From: a candidate division CSSED10-310 bacterium
GTDB taxonomy: Bacteria; CSSED10-310; JAFGDC01
Length of the DNA: 38,356 bases
NCBI GenBank assembly: GCA_016932295.1
Contig: JAFGDC010000417.1
Coordinates: 1 to 38,356, forward strand
Reading direction: 5' to 3'
The position numbers and the translations under genes are program-made. Positions 33,968 to 38,356 of the stretch are shown in pieces. Below the pieces are notes generated by a model, which did not search any database, was not told the DNA's origin, and worked only from the letters and a program-made list of their open reading frames with translations. Each line of letters begins with the position of its first letter. Within the stretch, counting starts at the first letter, position 1.

Positions 33968-35012
33968 AATCACCGCGATCCGGGATCGACAGCGCCCCGG
34001 GCGCCAGGTGGAAACGTTCGCTGATCAAGGGACTCATCGCGCGGAACAGCCGGCCGGCGATGTACTCATGACCCAGGGGATTTGGATGGCAGTCATCCAC
34101 GAGTAATCGTTCATTGCCGATCTCGTTGAAGGAACGCTCCGTGTCCACCAGTATCAACCCGCGGGTCGCCGCCACGTCGCGCAGGATGTCGTTGTAGTTG
34201 CCGATCCTTGGCAATCTTACGGGGGCGGTGAGAAGTACCGGAGTAGCGCCACGCGCGGTAATCTCGTCAAGGAGTGAATCGATGTTCTCCCTGAATTCCT
34301 TCGGCGTCACTCTCGAGACCTGCGCCAGTTGGTCAGGAGTTTCGACAGAGAGACGCCGGACCGTGATGAATCCCGCCCTCAGGAATTGATAGATCCTGCT
34401 GTGATTCATCAAACCGCGCAAGCCGGTGATCCAGGCCGGCTGAATCCTGACCTCCCTGTCCGGAAGGTAGCCGCCCTCCTGGTGAAGAAACCGGCTGTCG
34501 TTGCGACCGAAGCATACCGTCACCACGTCCGGTTCATACGCAGCCAACTCGGAGTGAAAGTAGCGACGACCCTGCAGGGAGCTGTAGCCGGGAACCCCGG
34601 CATTCCACACCTCATACACAACGGGTGTCCTGGTGTCATTAAGCAGTCTCTGGAGCCGATGGGCAAATGTCTGGCTGGAGTGGACGCCGAAACCGAAGGT
34701 AATCGAATCCCCCAGGCAGATTATTCGGAAAACGTCCGGCTCCTTCTCCGGCCGCACCTCCTCACCCAGCATACCCAGCGAATTGATCCCGTATTTGCCG
34801 GCTCCGGCAGGAAGCTTCCAGAAACGCAATGGATCCGGCACGAGAAACTGCGATTGGATGTTGGAGATCACCCAAAGCGGCAGATTCCTCGTCTGGTCTC
34901 CGGGAGCAACCGTACCCACAAGCCTGAGTGTGGCTTCCGCCATGCCGAAGAACATACACAGAGAGAGTATGCTCACGCCCAGTTTCAGCCGCAGGCTGAT
35001 CATGGATTTCAC
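33915..35012 (-). CDS. Membrane-anchored SGNH/GDSL hydrolase
   Basis: A 365-residue protein with an N-terminal hydrophobic anchor or signal (LKLGVSILSLCMFFG). All four SGNH blocks are visible: CLGDSITFGFG (Ser), NAGVPGYSS (Gly), FGRNDSRF (Asn) and DDCHPNPLGHEY (Asp and His of the triad). Family members remove acyl groups from lipids or from sugars of surface polysaccharides; an extracytoplasmic glycan O-deacylase or O-acyltransferase-like role would fit this neighbourhood. The GTG at 35012 follows GGGAGG at about 11 nt; the ATG at 35003 is an alternative. It overlaps the end of the convergent gene by 53 bp and follows the HEAT-repeat gene by 36 bp on the same strand. Confidence 0.9.
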   Translation of the reverse strand: MKSMISLRLKLGVSILSLCMFFGMAEATLRLVGTVAPGDQTRNLPLWVISNIQSQFLVPDPLRFWKLPAGAGKYGINSLGMLGEEVRPEKEPDVFRIICLGDSITFGFGVHSSQTFAHRLQRLLNDTRTPVVYEVWNAGVPGYSSLQGRRYFHSELAAYEPDVVTVCFGRNDSRFLHQEGGYLPDREVRIQPAWITGLRGLMNHSRIYQFLRAGFITVRRLSVETPDQLAQVSRVTPKEFRENIDSLLDEITARGATPVLLTAPVRLPRIGNYNDILRDVAATRGLILVDTERSFNEIGNERLLVDDCHPNPLGHEYIAGRLFRAMSPLISERFHLAPGALSIPDRGDFTWELPAVSSTTQAVAP

Positions 35013-35048
35013 TGGAAAGATTCCTCCCGGGCGCTGGTATCCGACATG

Positions 35049-36578
35049 TCAACCCTTCAGCAACGCCATGAAGCGAGGATCGGCGGTCGCCCGTATCTTC
35101 TGGGTGAGATGCTCACGCACCTGGGGTTCCGACTCCTTGAGGACCTGCGCCAGGTGTTCCATGTGACCGGGGATGGTCAGCAGTTCATCCACTTGATCAG
35201 TGAAAAAGAGAAACAGGGTACGCAGCGTCTTTTCGACCGGACGCAGTCCGTTGGTCACGGCCACCTCACGCAGCCTGCCATTGGCACCATGGATGATGCG
35301 CCGGCAGATTTCCTCGGTCATGTCCTTCCTGCTCAACGCGGCAAAGGTGAAATCAGCTCCCGCGCGAATTCGCTGATCGGGATCACGCAGTGCCTCGATC
35401 AGCAGATCCAGACCGTCGAGACCCACATTGAGCACGGTGGCATAATCGCCGCGCAGGAGCGCACCGAATATCTTTGCAGCCGGCGGCTGATCGGCGCGGT
35501 AACCGGAATCGATGATGATTTGTGCAAGATCCTCGTCCCGTTCGGCGAGGAACCGATCCACCAGCTTATTGATCGCTTCCTGGCTTTTCAGCGAACGCAG
35601 AACCTTGGCCGCATACGCCCGGATTTCCCCGTCCTCGTCACGGCGCGCCGCCAAGAGCACATCCACCACTTCGGCGCCTTCCCTGGCGATGATGGCCACC
35701 ATTCCCAGTTTCAATCTGATGAGTATCCTCGCCTGATAATCCGTTTCGGGCTGGTAGCGGTTCGCGACAATGATTTCAGCCAGCTTATGATTCCTGGTCT
35801 CGAGGTACCGGTGACACAGCGCATCGATCGTGGCCTGTTCGGTGAGTCGATTCAACACGTGCCCGCCTGCGACGGCGATACCCGTATCCTGATCCGACAG
35901 TGCAGCGATCACGACATCGAGCCCTGCCGGATCGATCCCCGCCAGTTGATCCACCATGTCCAATTTGAGCGCCAGCATGGTCCTGACCGCGGGGGGCCCA
36001 TCCGGGAGCAGCGAGAAGGCAGCGATGATCCGGCCAAGGTTTTCATCACGTTCCGCCAGATACCGCTCTCCGATCGTTCGCACCACATCCTGGTCCAATT
36101 TCGGGAACAACCGCCGGGCATTCGCCGCGACCTCCTCGTCACTGTCATCCAAGCTCCGGATAAGCGGCTCGACGATCTCAATCCCACGGTTCAAGGCCTC
36201 CTGGCCGCGATCCAGCTTCAACAGGAGCGGCAGCGCCAGATCGACGGGTTCGTCCGGAACGAGCATTCCTTCCCTGATGATCCTGAGCAATTTCTGCTTG
36301 CGTTCGACCAGGTAGATCCTGGCAAGCTCCTGCTTGACCTGGATCGAATTCATCAGTTTCAAGGCTGCGCCTGCGCGGAATGCGAGATCCGGGTCGTGAC
36401 CGAGCAGGAGTCGGACAAGCGGCTCGACGACATCCGCCGAGTCATACAGTGCCAGGCGGTTGACTGCTTTTCTTGCCTTCAGCCGCGCCCAGAAACCACT
36501 CGGAGGGGAGGCAAGCAGTGCGAGGAGTTTGTGTTTTCGACTATCCCGACTCACCGGTTCGTACCCCCTGATCCCCAC
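35049..36578 (-). CDS. HEAT-like repeat protein with 85-residue period
   Basis: A 509-residue all-helical solenoid without signal or membrane segment. Five copies of a long unit are anchored at residues 89, 173, 258, 343 and 428, so the period is 84-85 residues. Each unit runs from [YF]L-x-x-R-x-x-x-L-x-x-I-I, through a Pro-containing turn, an LKL helix and a VVxxLLxAxxDxD segment, to a helix ending just before the next anchor. Such solenoids bind proteins or peptides; the partner is unknown. The start is uncertain: the GTG at 36578 has no clear ribosome-binding site, and the GTG at 36554 has AGGGGG 9 nt upstream. It probably shares transcription with the SGNH gene. Confidence 0.82.
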   Translation of the reverse strand: MGIRGYEPVSRDSRKHKLLALLASPPSGFWARLKARKAVNRLALYDSADVVEPLVRLLLGHDPDLAFRAGAALKLMNSIQVKQELARIYLVERKQKLLRIIREGMLVPDEPVDLALPLLLKLDRGQEALNRGIEIVEPLIRSLDDSDEEVAANARRLFPKLDQDVVRTIGERYLAERDENLGRIIAAFSLLPDGPPAVRTMLALKLDMVDQLAGIDPAGLDVVIAALSDQDTGIAVAGGHVLNRLTEQATIDALCHRYLETRNHKLAEIIVANRYQPETDYQARILIRLKLGMVAIIAREGAEVVDVLLAARRDEDGEIRAYAAKVLRSLKSQEAINKLVDRFLAERDEDLAQIIIDSGYRADQPPAAKIFGALLRGDYATVLNVGLDGLDLLIEALRDPDQRIRAGADFTFAALSRKDMTEEICRRIIHGANGRLREVAVTNGLRPVEKTLRTLFLFFTDQVDELLTIPGHMEHLAQVLKESEPQVREHLTQKIRATADPRFMALLKG

Positions 36579-36703
36579 CTCGGAGTATTCGTTCCTTCAC
36601 GCCATCCTCTCCATGGCCAAGGCATGGAGGCGGCCATCATGAAACCTTGATGTTCTATTTACCACAATCCCCATGAAGCGTGAAGGGGAGTGCCGTCGAG
36701 TCC

Positions 36704-36732
36704 TTGACACATACACGGTCGTTAACTATATG
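36704..36732 (+). promoter_or_regulatory. sigma70-like promoter for the M14-like gene
   Basis: A perfect TTGACA (36704-36709), a 17-nt spacer and TATATG (36727-36732; 4/6). The predicted transcript starts near 36740, leaving a leader of about 60 nt before the ATG at 36802. Confidence 0.55.
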
Positions 36733-36801
36733 GATAGTGTCGGATCTAATGCGAGGGATGCTCAACCGGCGAACAACGAGAAGGGCCAGGGTGAAACAGG
36801 G

Positions 36802-38356
36802 ATGAAATTGCGCAGCCTGCTGCCAGCCACGTGCGCGTTGTTGTGCACACTTCAAACCGCTCCTCCGACCCTGACCCATGCCGGCGGACGGGTCATCATC
36901 GATATGACGGCCCCGGCGGCGCGGCGTGCCATGTCAGAGCAGGATCTCGCTGGCGCGCTGGACATCCTCGACTGCAACGGCATCACGCACCGGGCTCGTA
37001 TTCTCGTTGAGACATCGCTGCTGCCGAGGCTCGCGGCCATGGATATATCATTCACTATCAGCAAGGATGAAAACGCCGTCAACGATATCCTTATCGACGA
37101 GCAATACCTGGACTACGATGAGGTGACCGGATTGCTGGCCACTTACGCCTCCACTCATCCGAGCATCGCCAGGCTCAGTACGTTGGCGGTCACCGCCGAG
37201 GGACGCAGCATCCGGGCCCTGAAACTTACCGACAACCCGGATGAGCTGGAAGATGAACCGCGTATGCTGTTCGCCGGCCTGCTGGGTGCCCGGGAAATCA
37301 TGTCGGTGGAAATCATCATGGACATGGTGAATTACCTGCTGAACAATTATCCAAGCGATCCCCAGGTCCAAGAATGGATCAACGGCACCGAAATCTGGCT
37401 GATTCCGATGTTGAATCCTGACGGCAACGAGTATTGCTGGACAACGGATCCATTCTGGGTCAAGAATCGCCGGAACAACGGCGACGGGACTCACGGAGTC
37501 AATCTCAACCGCAATTTCCCGTTCATGTGGGGAGAATGCTTCGGGTCATCGGCCAGCCCATCCTCCAGCACCTACCGTGGACCGGAGCCAGCCTCGGAAC
37601 CAGAAATCGCCGGTCTCATGGCGCTGGCGTCCGAGCGGCCCTTCACCTGTGCGTTGTTTTATCACAGTTTCAATGAGATGGTGCTGGTTCCCTACGGCTG
37701 CAGGGACATCGATGTTCCAGATCGCAGCGGTTTATTGAGAGTGGGCTCGGAGGTGGCGCAGAATATCCAACGTGAATCCGGGACCTTCGGTTATGATGCC
37801 GGAGTATGGTGGGAGATGCTGTACGGTGCCGACGGGACCGCCCTAGACTGGCTGTACGCCGACCATGGAACCATCGCCATGGCAATCCAGGTGAATGCTT
37901 CCAGCTTCCACCCGCCCTACTCGATTCGCAACCAGACAGTGCAGCGCAATCGGCCGGGCTGGCAGAAGGTGCTGTCTCTTCATCAGGAGTGCGCGGTAGC
38001 CAGGATCAAGGTCAAGGATGCCTGCACCAACATGCCGCTTGGAGCTGTGCTCACCATCGATGAAATCCCCATGGAAAACGGTGAACAGGCCCGTTGCTCC
38101 AGCCCGCCCTACGGCCGATATACATGGCCGCTGGGATCCGGGACCTATCACCTGAGAGCGACCAGGGAAGGGTACGGCGCGAGGATGAAGCCCATCATAA
38201 TGGGAACCGAGCCTCAGGAAGTGATCTGTGCGCTGGTTTCCACGGGCGATCATGCGCTTTTCTATCAGCTCCACCAGATCAATGACCAGATGGGTGATAA
38301 CGATTACCTGCTGGATCCGGGCGAGACCGCCTTCGTCCCCATCGCGGTGACAGCCA
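36802..38356 (+). CDS. Secreted M14 carboxypeptidase homologue, catalytically degenerate (3' end missing)
   Basis: At least 518 codons, running off the window. A signal peptide (MKLRSLLPATCALLCTL) and a short prodomain-like region precede an M14 zinc carboxypeptidase domain (about residues 115-395). The substrate-binding KNRRNN (Arg223) and NLNRNF (Arg237) motifs and the zinc-binding His in FYHSF (His288) are present. Two essentials are not. The first zinc ligand, His of the usual HARE motif, is Gly162 (LGARE). The general-base Glu of the usual IEL strand is Gln363 (AIQVN). After it comes a carboxypeptidase-regulatory-like beta domain (about 395-470), then the beginning of another domain with LLDPGET. 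The ribosome-binding site is weak. Probably a non-peptidase surface or binding protein; the rest of the chain is unseen. Confidence 0.85.
   Translation, partial: MKLRSLLPATCALLCTLQTAPPTLTHAGGRVIIDMTAPAARRAMSEQDLAGALDILDCNGITHRARILVETSLLPRLAAMDISFTISKDENAVNDILIDEQYLDYDEVTGLLATYASTHPSIARLSTLAVTAEGRSIRALKLTDNPDELEDEPRMLFAGLLGAREIMSVEIIMDMVNYLLNNYPSDPQVQEWINGTEIWLIPMLNPDGNEYCWTTDPFWVKNRRNNGDGTHGVNLNRNFPFMWGECFGSSASPSSSTYRGPEPASEPEIAGLMALASERPFTCALFYHSFNEMVLVPYGCRDIDVPDRSGLLRVGSEVAQNIQRESGTFGYDAGVWWEMLYGADGTALDWLYADHGTIAMAIQVNASSFHPPYSIRNQTVQRNRPGWQKVLSLHQECAVARIKVKDACTNMPLGAVLTIDEIPMENGEQARCSSPPYGRYTWPLGSGTYHLRATREGYGARMKPIIMGTEPQEVICALVSTGDHALFYQLHQINDQMGDNDYLLDPGETAFVPIAVTA

Noticed and set aside
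34329..36650. Very long plus-strand open frame (773 codons) opposite the SGNH and HEAT genes
   Set aside because: It is the antisense shadow of two genes with clear motifs and repeats; its own product has no recognisable domain and a His/Gln/Arg-rich composition typical of shadows.

Overview
The window is a moderately GC-rich, gene-dense bacterial chromosome segment with 29 protein-coding genes, two of them cut by the window edges. No rRNA, tRNA, transposase, phage gene or CRISPR array was seen. Exported proteins, a periplasmic LTXXQ-type protein, a UbiB-type kinase and surface-glycan genes suggest a didermic bacterium. The many cobalamin-binding radical SAM genes and the large secreted multidomain proteins resemble uncultured candidate-phylum genomes. 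That placement is inference only; no marker gene here fixes the taxon.

Layout. 1-2771 (+): the tail of a cobalamin-binding radical SAM gene coupled to a GT4-like glycosyltransferase. 2890-7561: an ATP-cone/uridine-kinase-like fusion (-), a UbiB/AarF kinase (+) and a PAS histidine kinase with a degenerate receiver (+). 7597-10320 (-): a YheC/D-like ATP-grasp protein, hutI without other hut genes, and a 43-residue basic protein. 10629-15483 (-), behind a good sigma70-like promoter: FHA protein, membrane protein, an asparagine-synthetase-like amidoligase whose catalytic Cys is replaced by Ala, and a cobalamin radical SAM enzyme. 15615-17942 (-): purA and galT. 18050-19586: two exported proteins transcribed divergently.

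19579-30214 (-) is the centrepiece. Nine genes are packed with 1-50 bp overlaps (one junction has a 1-nt gap) behind one promoter. In order of transcription they are a TMTC-like GT-C membrane glycosyltransferase, a cobalamin radical SAM, a SPASM radical SAM, a methyltransferase, a GT4 glycosyltransferase, a hexapeptide acyltransferase, an AglD/MprF-type membrane protein, an NAD-dependent sugar epimerase and a second cobalamin radical SAM. I read this as a glycolipid or glycoconjugate pathway using three radical SAM steps; the product is unknown. Directly upstream lies a 63-bp structured tandem repeat.

30671-38356: a GNAT acetyltransferase, an atypical SDR, a secreted protein with a duplicated beta-rich domain, an SGNH hydrolase, a HEAT-like protein with an 85-residue period, and the start of a secreted M14 carboxypeptidase homologue that has lost two catalytic residues.
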